A stretch of 7,709 bases of DNA from Frondihabitans sp. (GTDB lineage Bacteria; Actinomycetota; Actinomycetes; Actinomycetales; Microbacteriaceae), in NCBI GenBank assembly GCA_025464735.1, contig JAODMX010000156.1, positions 1 through 7,709 on the forward strand, in the 5' to 3' direction. The notes under the pieces are model-generated. The model saw nothing but the letters and a program-made list of their open reading frames with translations. It made no database searches and was not told the origin of the DNA. This document shows positions 1-5,441 of the stretch, piece after piece. The first letter of the stretch is position 1; each line of letters begins with the position of its first letter. A program made the translations under genes and the position numbers.

Positions 1-524
1 TCGCCGAGAGTGCGAATGGGGTGGTCGCCGAATCCCACAGGTCCGGCGCCCTTGAGAAACGTCATCCGCAGGAGGTTTGTCTCCTGATGGGATCGTGAGG
101 AAGCCACACCCATCAAGGCAGCCCAAAGGGGAGACCAGGAGATGAGCGTCCAATCGGCGCGGAAGACGGCGATCGCCACGTCGCCGAGCCGGAGAAGCAT
201 CCGCTGCACCCCGGCGGGGATGTAGTCCGGGATGAGTCCGTCCCCGGGCACCTCCTGACCGGCAAGACGGTAGAGATGGTCGCGCTCGTCCTTCGATAGC
301 AGGAGAGCGCGGGTGAGAGCCGCGAGGACTCCGGTCGAGGGGTAAGCCCGGCCCTGCTCCATTCGCACGACGTAGTCGACCGAGATGTCAGCGAGGGCGG
401 CGAGTTCTTCGCGCCGGAGGCCGGGCGTGCGCCGGTCGCGACCCTGCACCATCCCGACATCGCCCGGCAAGAGACGCTGACGCCACGCGCGAAGGATGGT
501 GCCGAACGGATTCCGGTCAGGCAT
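1..524 (-). CDS. XRE-family transcriptional regulator with MmyB-like C-terminal domain (partial, 3' end off the left edge)
   Basis: The minus strand encodes 174 codons from an ATG at 524-522 with no stop before the window edge. The helix-turn-helix spans about residues 35-73, with the typical XRE core 'PGLRREELAALADIS' (residues 34-48) and 'VVRMEQGRAYPS' (52-63). From about residue 97 the protein enters a MmyB-like domain (IPDYIPAGVQRML, then 'ADWTLISWSPLWAALMG' at 123-139), which is thought to bind a ligand or lipid and adjust DNA binding. Full-length relatives are about 260-290 residues, so roughly 100 are missing here. The start overlaps the last 8 bases of the upstream reductase gene (ATGCCTGA), indicating translational coupling. 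Actinobacteria often pair such regulators with oxidoreductases, so it probably controls its own operon (inference). The other frames in this stretch give only arginine/proline-rich products. Confidence 0.88.
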   Translation of the reverse strand, partial: MPDRNPFGTILRAWRQRLLPGDVGMVQGRDRRTPGLRREELAALADISVDYVVRMEQGRAYPSTGVLAALTRALLLSKDERDHLYRLAGQEVPGDGLIPDYIPAGVQRMLLRLGDVAIAVFRADWTLISWSPLWAALMGVASSRSHQETNLLRMTFLKGAGPVGFGDHPIRTLG

Positions 525-1365
525 TGGCCGACTCGACGCGATCGGTAGAGGCGGAGAAGTCGTGCCATTGGGCGGCACTGTCTCGGAGCTGCTGGGCCCG
601 GATCTCGAACGAGCCGAGGGCGTCGGTTCCCGCCGCCCAGCGTGCGGGCGGGTTCTCGAGCGATGCCAGCTCGAGGATCGCTGCGGCGAAGCGCACGGGA
701 TCGCCATCCTGATCGTGATTGCGCCCCTCGACAAACTCTCGTCGAGCGTCGTCGAGCGGCCGGTAGTCGTCGATCCGGAGGTCGCCGAGTCCGATCGAGC
801 TCGGGTCGAGGAAGTCGGTGCTGAACTGGCCGGGGTGCACGGAAGTCACGTGGATCCCGAAGGGTGCGAGTTCGCGGCTCAGCGACTCCGACCAGCCGGC
901 GACGGCGAACTTCGCCGCACAGTAGACGGACCACCAGTCTGTTCCGACAATCCCGAGCAGTGACGAGATGTTGACGATCCGACCGCTGCGCTGGGCGCGC
1001 ATCGCGGGGAGGACTGCGCGCGTGACGTGGAAGGTGCCGAAGACGTTCGTCTGAAACTGCCTCTCGATGAGGGTGGGTGAAAGCTCCTCGAAAGCACCAA
1101 CCTGCCCGTAGCCGGCGTTGTTGACGAGAACGTCGATCCGGCCGAAGTGCGCCAGTCCCTCTTCGACGACTCGGACGGCTGCGTCAGGGTGGGTGATGTC
1201 GAGCTGTGCGGGGAGGAGCCGCTCGCTGCCGAAGGGTAGGGCAGTTTCGATCTGTTTCGGGTTGCGGGCGGTCGCGATCACGCGGTCACCTGCCTCGAGC
1301 GCGGCGCGGGCGATCTCCAGCCCGAAGCCCCGTCCTGCGCCCGTGATCAGCCATGTCTTGGTCAT
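517..1365 (-). CDS. SDR-family NAD(P)-dependent oxidoreductase
   Basis: A complete 282-residue classical short-chain dehydrogenase/reductase, a soluble Rossmann-fold enzyme that interconverts carbonyl and hydroxyl groups using NAD(P)H. Visible motifs: the cofactor loop TGAGRGFG (residues 8-15), R34 after the second strand (favours NADP over NAD, inferred), D56 contacting adenine, NNAG (82-85), and the catalytic set N107, S135, Y148 and K152 in the YxxxK pattern (YCAAK). The 'PG' after the sixth strand is at 178-179. The length fits the subgroup in which a C-terminal extension follows the 250-residue core. The substrate cannot be read from sequence. The start is supported by agreement of the first strand (MTKTWLITGAGRGFG) with family N-termini; a purine-rich AAGAGA lies just upstream. 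The gene ends inside the start of the XRE regulator, so both are probably read from one promoter in the 1366-1611 spacer. Confidence 0.95.
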   Translation of the reverse strand: MTKTWLITGAGRGFGLEIARAALEAGDRVIATARNPKQIETALPFGSERLLPAQLDITHPDAAVRVVEEGLAHFGRIDVLVNNAGYGQVGAFEELSPTLIERQFQTNVFGTFHVTRAVLPAMRAQRSGRIVNISSLLGIVGTDWWSVYCAAKFAVAGWSESLSRELAPFGIHVTSVHPGQFSTDFLDPSSIGLGDLRIDDYRPLDDARREFVEGRNHDQDGDPVRFAAAILELASLENPPARWAAGTDALGSFEIRAQQLRDSAAQWHDFSASTDRVESANA

Positions 1366-1611
1366 TGTCGTCTCTTTTCGGATCAGTCTCGATTGCTCTC
1401 TGGCTTCAAGTGTCGATCCGTGTCGAGAAGACTCGGTGGGACGGTTTTTCTTACGCAGTCGAGGCCGCCAAGGAAACTACCTCCTGCAATCCCGGCGCCG
1501 AAGGCTACTATTCCTAGCTACGAACCCCAATGCCGAGCGAGTCAGTCGATTGGCTCGGTCAAACTGGGCGATGAACGTTGTCGTTTGCCGTTGTACGCGA
1601 CGGCTGTAGAG
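1366..1611. other. Divergent intergenic spacer
   Basis: A 246-base stretch between the leftward reductase and the rightward ParB-like gene, less GC-rich than its surroundings (for example around 1440-1530). It must hold the promoter of the reductase/regulator unit and probably that of the rightward genes. A GTGTCGA heptamer occurs twice exactly 10 bases apart (1410-1416 and 1420-1426), one helical turn, and could be a regulator contact site. I could not identify convincing -35/-10 pairs on either strand. An open frame continues upstream from 1611 to 1393, but its sequence has no recognisable protein character, so it is treated as non-coding. Confidence 0.45.
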
Positions 1612-2055
1612 ATGGGACCAGCGGTGACTGCTGCAACTGACGATGTTCTTCCTCGAGAAAGTTCGGGGGCGGCGGTTGCTGGATTAGAAGTGAAATGGTT
1701 GCGGACTCCGGCCAAACAGGACTACCCGGCCGCGAAATCGTATCTGTCTCTGAATTTGGAAAAGAAGATCGTGAACAAGATCGTTCAGAAACTCGCGCAG
1801 AAGAAATGCGTGAACTTCAAAGCCAAAGACATACTGCGGGCCTCTGGGTTACCTCTCTTGCCGCGAACCAATACGGATGTACAAAAAGAACTTGCCCGCG
1901 TAGCGGCGGGTGAGCCATTGTCTCCGTGTCTGATTATCCGCGGTCGCCTGGATCGAGGTCGGCTTGCTCAAATTGCGGATGGTTACCACCGCATTTGCGC
2001 GTCGAATTACGTTGATGAGGACGCGAATATCCCCGTTCAGATAATCGACTTATAG
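1612..2055 (+). CDS. Conserved hypothetical protein with ParB-like motif
   Basis: A 147-residue soluble protein with no signal peptide or membrane segment. The conserved core begins at about residue 28 with 'VKWLRTPAKQDYPAAKSYLS' (27-46). A lysine-rich helical stretch follows (50-72), then 'KAKDILRASGLPLLP' (70-84), then a C-terminal part with 'PLSPCLIIRG' (102-111) and 'IADGYHRICAS' (121-131). The ADGYHR motif resembles the conserved G-x-x-R segment of ParB/sulfiredoxin-like domains. I recall similar short stand-alone proteins as widespread but uncharacterised, so no function is assigned. The start is uncertain: the ATG at 1612 has only weak ribosome-binding sequence (GTAGAG), the frame stays open back to 1393, and a GTG at 1690 sits directly at the conserved core. 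Codon use is more A/T-tolerant (many AAA/AAG) than in the flanking genes, hinting at a different history. It ends 4 bases before the composite aquaporin frame, possibly in the same transcript. Confidence 0.68.
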   Translation: MGPAVTAATDDVLPRESSGAAVAGLEVKWLRTPAKQDYPAAKSYLSLNLEKKIVNKIVQKLAQKKCVNFKAKDILRASGLPLLPRTNTDVQKELARVAAGEPLSPCLIIRGRLDRGRLAQIADGYHRICASNYVDEDANIPVQIIDL

Positions 2056-2058
2056 TCG

Positions 2059-2074
2059 CATGACACGTGTCATG
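2059..2074. promoter_or_regulatory. 16-bp perfect palindrome, candidate operator
   Basis: CATGACACGTGTCATG is a perfect self-complementary 16-mer with a central CACGTG. It lies just after the ParB-like stop codon and covers the most upstream ATG of the aquaporin composite. The TGACA/TGTCA half-sites are typical in form of TetR-family operators in actinobacteria (general knowledge). No TetR gene is visible here, so the ligand protein is unknown. If it is an operator, translation of the aquaporin more plausibly starts downstream, for example at 2111. Confidence 0.5.
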
Positions 2075-3205
2075 GGCGCGGGTTCCGGGAGCGGTCGAGC
2101 GCACGCGGAGATGTCTTTTCGGGAGATTGCCTTCGTGCGCGAATTCAACAATTTGCGCTACGAATGGGTGCGATTGTTCGCCGAACTGTTCGGCACATAC
2201 CTGCTGGTCGTCGTTGCTGCCGGAGCTGGAACCGTCAACACGATAACTCATGGTGGCGTTGGTCGCGTTGCGGAGGTTTCCGCACCCGGGTTGATGGTGA
2301 TGGCAATTATCCTGTCGCTTGGCGCAGTTTCCGGCGCGCATTTGAACCCGGTGGTGACGATCGCGTTCGCGTTCCGTACCGACTTTCAGTGGCGACGAGT
2401 GCCCGGCTACATCGTGGCGCAACTCTCGGGGGCGACCCTTGCCTCGGTGACGCTGCTCGTCAGATTTGGGCGACAGGACGCCGATGGGGCGACACTGCCG
2501 GGTCCCGGGATCAGCGACGGACAGGCGATGATTGTTGAAGCTCTCTTGACGTTGGGCTTGGTGACCACAATTCTGGGTGCTGCTTCGGGCGCTCAAAATG
2601 TCGGCGCGCTTTCTGCGCTGGCGGCCGGCGGATACGTGATCCTCGCCGGAATGTGGGCCAGCCCGGCCAGCGGCGCATCGATGAACCCGGCGCGCTCCTC
2701 GCCGTCGGGATTGCCTATCTCCTCCGAGGTCCCGGCGGAGACGCGGTCGCCGAAAATGCCGCGCAAGGTCGTGGGGGCCTTGGGCGCGGGACTTCTCCCG
2801 GCGCGGGTTCTTCCCTACCTCGGTTTGCTTCCCCTGGCTCTCGGCATTCGGGCGGCGATTATCGGGTGGTGGCGCCGCACCGATTCTGCCCGCGACGACG
2901 ATGGCCGGGTCGGTTCGTCGATTTGGGCGGTCGCCGTCGTGACCGTCTCGAACGGGGGCGACAACATTGGGGTCTATGTTCCGGTGTTCGCCACCGCGGG
3001 CATCGGTGGAATGAGCGTCTACTGCATACTCTTCCTGGTCTTCCTCGCGGCGCTCGTGGTCGTCGCTCGGTTCCTCGCCACGAGGAAGCCCGTAGCCCGC
3101 ACCCTTGCCAGGTGGGGGCATATCATCCTGCCAGTTGTCCTCATCGGCATCGGACTCCGGATCCTCATCGACGGCGGTGCATTCGGTATCCCGGTCCGCT
3201 CGTGA
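2060..3205 (+). CDS. Composite ORF: aquaporin (MIP family) N-terminal part joined to CadD-type cadmium transporter C-terminal part; probably a degraded fusion
   Basis: A continuous 381-codon frame made of two unrelated membrane proteins. Residues about 33-211 are a MIP-family aquaporin: 'YEWVRLFAELFGTYLLVVVA' begins the first helix, the first pore motif is SGAHLNPVV (N96-P97-V98, with V in place of the usual A), and the second is SGASMNPAR (N209-P210). The protein then leaves the family just after NPAR and loses its last membrane helix. Residues about 212-236 match neither family. From about V237 it reads as CadD: 'LPYLGLLPLALGIRAA' (251-266), SNGGDNIGVYVPVF (297-310) and the closing 'ARWGHIILPVVLIGIGLRIL'. 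The first CadD helices, including the expected N-terminal metal-site region, are absent. Neither half is expected to work normally. Possible starts are ATG 2060, 2072 or 2111; 2111 (MSFREIAF) suits aquaporin N-termini and clears the palindrome. Some annotations may treat it as two pseudogenes. Confidence 0.75.
   Translation: MTRVMGAGSGSGRAHAEMSFREIAFVREFNNLRYEWVRLFAELFGTYLLVVVAAGAGTVNTITHGGVGRVAEVSAPGLMVMAIILSLGAVSGAHLNPVVTIAFAFRTDFQWRRVPGYIVAQLSGATLASVTLLVRFGRQDADGATLPGPGISDGQAMIVEALLTLGLVTTILGAASGAQNVGALSALAAGGYVILAGMWASPASGASMNPARSSPSGLPISSEVPAETRSPKMPRKVVGALGAGLLPARVLPYLGLLPLALGIRAAIIGWWRRTDSARDDDGRVGSSIWAVAVVTVSNGGDNIGVYVPVFATAGIGGMSVYCILFLVFLAALVVVARFLATRKPVARTLARWGHIILPVVLIGIGLRILIDGGAFGIPVRS
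2689..2775 (+). pseudogene. Out-of-frame remnant of the aquaporin C-terminus
   Basis: Reading from 2689 in the frame shifted relative to the composite ORF gives 'GALLAVGIAYLLRGPGGD' and then AVAENAAQG. This is the expected final transmembrane helix and tail of an actinobacterial aquaporin. In intact relatives this segment follows NPAR after roughly 25 further residues, which are missing here. The aquaporin has therefore lost about 75 bases with a frame change, and its own C-terminus lies hidden in a different frame between the aquaporin and CadD parts. No start codon or ribosome-binding site precedes it. Confidence 0.7.
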
Positions 3206-3265
3206 GGTGTCTCTGTGGTGGGAGACGCTGCGCACCGAGCGAAGCCCTGTCGGCACACACTCAGG

Positions 3266-3287
3266 AAAGTTAACCTATCTTAACTTT
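3266..3287. promoter_or_regulatory. AT-rich inverted repeat, candidate operator/promoter element
   Basis: AAAGTTAA (3266-3273) and TTAACTTT (3280-3287) form perfect 8-base arms around CCTATC. The island of A/T is conspicuous in GC-rich DNA. The spacing suits a dimeric repressor or an element around a promoter 140-160 bases upstream of the LCP start. A weak likeness to DtxR/IdeR-type boxes (TTAGGTTAG half-sites) is not good enough to name a regulator. The stem is too AT-rich for a normal terminator. Confidence 0.4.
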
Positions 3288-3372
3288 TACGCCGCTGGGA
3301 CCCCGCTTTGAAGGGCCTCGGTGCAAGCAACGGGCTTCGCAGGAGACGTGATTTCTCCTTCGACCACTCCGA

Positions 3373-3387
3373 CCCGACCTGGTCGGG
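3373..3387. promoter_or_regulatory. GC-rich 7-1-7 inverted repeat in LCP leader
   Basis: CCCGACC (3373-3379), a single T, and GGTCGGG (3381-3387) are perfect complementary arms 40 bases before the LCP ATG. The one-base centre suits a protein-binding dyad better than an RNA hairpin, although a shortened stem could form in the mRNA leader. No T-run follows that would make it an intrinsic terminator. Confidence 0.35.
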
Positions 3388-3426
3388 AGGCGCCCCCATT
3401 TTCAGTCGAGACGGTGGAGAATTCCC

Positions 3427-4533
3427 ATGGGTGGGAGAGAAGAACAGCCTGATGAGAGTGGCACACGGCCGACCTATCGTCCGAAGCATGTCCGACCACT
3501 GAGGCGCCGGCGACGCATCGTCGGAATCATCGCGGGCAGCCTGGCAGGGATTCTCGTCATCGCGGCCGCGTTCGTCGTGTATCAGTACAACGACATTTCG
3601 AACGGCATCCACCGCTCGGCAATCACGCTCCCGAAGTCCTCGGCAACGGCCAAGGGGCCGGGGCAATTGGCAGCGACGAACATCCTGCTCATGGGACTCG
3701 ACAGCCGCCTTGACGAGAACGGGAACCCCCTCCCCGCTGCCGTTTACAACGCACTGCACGCCGGCGACGGATCCGATGGCGGCTATAACACCAACGTGTT
3801 GATGCTGATCCACATCCCCGGCGGTGGCAAGCCCGCCGTCGGAATCTCGATCCCGCGAGACGACTACGTTAACATCCCCGGAAGCCCTGACGACGTGTCT
3901 ACGACCAAGATCAAAGAGGCGTACGGCCTCGAGCTCGACCAAACTCTCCGGCACCTGGTGAACACCACCAACCTTCCCCATGCGGCGGCCTATCAGCAGG
4001 CGAGGGCCGCGGCCCGACAGGAGGAGATTTCTACGGTCTCGCAGTTCCTCGGCGGTGTCCCGATCAATCACTTCATCGAGGTGACCATGGCGGCCTTCTA
4101 CCAAATCGCGGAAGCCGTGCAGCCCATCACCGTCTGTGTCAAAGAGGCAACCTCGGATCCGTACTCGGGGGCGAAATTCACAGCCGGCTACCAGCAGTTA
4201 GACGCGTCCCAAGCTGTGGCGTTCGTGCGGCAACGTCGCGACCTGAACAACCCGGCGCTGAACTTTACGGACCTCGACAGGGAACGCCGCCAGCAGGCCT
4301 TCATCGTCTCGCTCGCGTACAAGCTGAAGCAGAGCGGCACCTTGACCAACATCGGCACCCTTAACACCCTCATCGGTGTCGCGAAGCAGAACATCGCCCT
4401 CGATTCCGGGTTCGATCTCCTCTCGTTCATCCAGCAGGCGCGAGGGCTCGCCGGTGGGAACATCAGCTTCACCACGTTGCCGATCACCGGGTACGCGACG
4501 ATCGAAAGCGGATCCATTCCCTGCGTCAAATGA
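3427..4533 (+). CDS. LCP-family (LytR-CpsA-Psr) cell-wall polymer ligase, apparently short at the C-terminus
   Basis: A 368-residue type II membrane protein: basic cytoplasmic N-terminus (RPLRRRRR, 23-30), one membrane helix (about 31-52), then an extracellular LCP domain. LCP enzymes transfer polyprenyl-pyrophosphate-linked glycopolymers onto peptidoglycan. Visible motifs: NILLMGLDSR (85-94, with D92 and R94), SIPRDDYV (141-148, R144), KIKEAYG (161-167), HFIEVTMAAFYQIAEAV (215-231), and 'AFVRQRRDL' with 'DLDRERRQQAF' (265-273 and 282-292). All expected pyrophosphate- and Mg-binding residues are present, so the catalytic core appears intact. The protein stops soon after 'ISFTTLPITGY' (346-356). 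Remembered actinobacterial relatives continue for a few dozen residues with a 'DVNVV' strand and final helix, so the 3' end is probably lost. The start is supported by GGTGGAG at 3413-3419, 7 bases before the ATG. Confidence 0.9.
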   Translation: MGGREEQPDESGTRPTYRPKHVRPLRRRRRIVGIIAGSLAGILVIAAAFVVYQYNDISNGIHRSAITLPKSSATAKGPGQLAATNILLMGLDSRLDENGNPLPAAVYNALHAGDGSDGGYNTNVLMLIHIPGGGKPAVGISIPRDDYVNIPGSPDDVSTTKIKEAYGLELDQTLRHLVNTTNLPHAAAYQQARAAARQEEISTVSQFLGGVPINHFIEVTMAAFYQIAEAVQPITVCVKEATSDPYSGAKFTAGYQQLDASQAVAFVRQRRDLNNPALNFTDLDRERRQQAFIVSLAYKLKQSGTLTNIGTLNTLIGVAKQNIALDSGFDLLSFIQQARGLAGGNISFTTLPITGYATIESGSIPCVK

Positions 4534-4651
4534 TGCTGCGCCCTGGTTCGGGCGAAAGGCCCTGTGGTCGCACGCTCGCCAGTGTTTGCGCTTGCTGAAG
4601 GAACTGGATTCCGAGGCTTGAATTCGTTTCTGAGTCATTACTTGGCGGCCA
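4534..4651 (+). other. Short spacer between LCP and mannosyltransferase genes
   Basis: 118 bases without recognisable coding content in any frame. They do not contain the missing LCP C-terminus. A small stem (GGGC, loop GAAAG, GCCC, near 4549-4561) is too weak and lacks a T-run, so no terminator is called. The region may carry sequence brought in at the deletion or fusion point. Confidence 0.4.
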
Positions 4652-5440
4652 GTGAATAGCTTCCAGAGGTGGTTCCGGATCTCGATCCCAGGTCACTCCG
4701 CCGTGCTTGAGATCGCGCCGGAGGTCGTCCGGCCTGTGCGCCGGGCCGGGAGCGCCATCGTTTGGCGGGAAGCAGTCATCGGTGCCGGCGCAATCTCGCT
4801 GGTCGTCCGAGCAGCCGTCAGCGTCTGGGCGTTCGTCGTGGTGTCGATCACACCCGGACATGCGCGCACGGACCCGCTGACGTTCTTCTCGCGGTGGGGC
4901 AGTTCCTACTTCGCGTCCATCGCGACCGAGGGCTATTTCGGCCCGCACTCCGCCGGGAAGTTGCAGGCCTTATTCCCGGCCTATCCGATCCTTGCTCGCC
5001 TTCTGGCGAGCGTGTTGTTCACGACAGATCGGCCGACGGAGAGCGACATTTCTGTCGGTCTTTGGCTGGCGGCGGCGATACCCTCACTGATCGCGGCCAT
5101 CGTGATCTGGATGCTCGCCGCCGAACGATTCGGGCCACGCATCGGGGCCGCGGCAACAGCTCTCTTCGTGGCGGGCCCGTACGGTGTCGTCCTCGCAGCT
5201 TCCTGCAGCGAATCCCTTTACCTCGCACTCGCGCTCCTGGCTTGGTACCAGGCCAGCAGAGGTCGTTGGGTTTACGCGGGGCTGCTGGGCGCGGCTGCGT
5301 CCCTTACCCGGATCGATGGCTTGTTTCTGGCACTGGCGCTCGGCGTCCTCTTCGTGAACAGGCGTGGCATAGCCTGGCGCGCGGAGGTTTCACGAGCCAT
5401 CGGGCTGGTATCGCGGGCCGTGTCAGGCGTGTTTGCCTGA
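4652..5440 (+). CDS. PIG-V-type (GT-C) mannosyltransferase, truncated, likely pseudogene 5' part
   Basis: A 262-codon frame starting at GTG (GGCGG upstream is a weak ribosome-binding site). It resembles the N-terminal two-thirds of bacterial PIG-V-like glycosyltransferases, integral membrane enzymes that use polyprenyl-phosphate mannose. Membrane helices lie near residues 42-66, 104-121, 134-155 and 162-200, plus a hydrophobic stretch in the 220-240 region. Family landmarks are 'FFSRWGSSYFASIATEGY' (78-95), LFPAYPIL and SESLYLALALLAWY. In the family the first is RWD, whose Asp lies in the first external loop and is considered essential; here codon 83 is GGC (Gly), one transition from GAC. Translation ends at TGA 5438-5440, while a matching C-terminus continues in another frame. 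With an internal block missing, a shifted frame and the lost Asp, a working enzyme is unlikely. Homologues are about 380-430 residues. Confidence 0.75.
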   Translation: MNSFQRWFRISIPGHSAVLEIAPEVVRPVRRAGSAIVWREAVIGAGAISLVVRAAVSVWAFVVVSITPGHARTDPLTFFSRWGSSYFASIATEGYFGPHSAGKLQALFPAYPILARLLASVLFTTDRPTESDISVGLWLAAAIPSLIAAIVIWMLAAERFGPRIGAAATALFVAGPYGVVLAASCSESLYLALALLAWYQASRGRWVYAGLLGAAASLTRIDGLFLALALGVLFVNRRGIAWRAEVSRAIGLVSRAVSGVFA

Positions 5441-5441
5441 C
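5422..5441. repeat. Perfect inverted repeat at the mannosyltransferase break point
   Basis: GTCAGGC (5422-5428) and GCCTGAC (5435-5441) are perfect 7-base arms around GTGTTT. The second arm contains the premature TGA. The hairpin sits exactly where the coding frame changes, so it may have promoted the deletion or may cause misreading in sequencing. It lacks the T-run of an intrinsic terminator. Confidence 0.5.

Larger units (their letters stand above)
3206..3426 (+). other. Leader/intergenic region upstream of the LCP gene
   Basis: A 221-base non-coding stretch that should contain the promoter of the LCP gene. Just after the CadD stop there is a weak dyad (GTCTC 3209-3213 with GAGAC 3222-3226) without a T-run. 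An AT-rich inverted repeat (3266-3287) and a GC-rich one (3373-3387) follow and are listed separately. TATCTT at 3276-3281 is a poor -10 candidate inside the AT-rich repeat; no matching -35 is evident. No small reading frame here looks like a protein. Confidence 0.5.

Noticed and set aside
113..934. A 273-codon minus-strand open frame
   Set aside because: It overlaps both the reductase and the XRE gene in a different frame; the real proteins there have clear motifs, while this one is low-complexity arginine-rich.
1393..1611. N-terminal extension of the ParB-like frame
   Set aside because: It encodes a Pro/Arg/Ser-rich segment with no family likeness and no good ribosome-binding site; the ATG at 1612 or the GTG at 1690 fits the conserved core better.
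1934..3256. A 440-codon minus-strand open frame
   Set aside because: It is antisense to the ParB-like end and the aquaporin/CadD composite, is rich in Arg, Asp, His and Pro with no domain or membrane character, and arises from GC-rich codon bias.
3280..4104. A 274-codon minus-strand open frame opposite the LCP gene
   Set aside because: The plus strand carries all LCP motifs; the antisense product has no recognisable family.
4545..4565. Intrinsic terminator after the LCP gene
   Set aside because: The stem is only 4 base pairs and no T-run follows.
4762..5436. The upstream part of the plus-strand frame that later carries the mannosyltransferase C-terminus
   Set aside because: Before about 5437 this frame is Arg/Gly/Pro-rich shadow sequence; only the last 61 codons look like protein.
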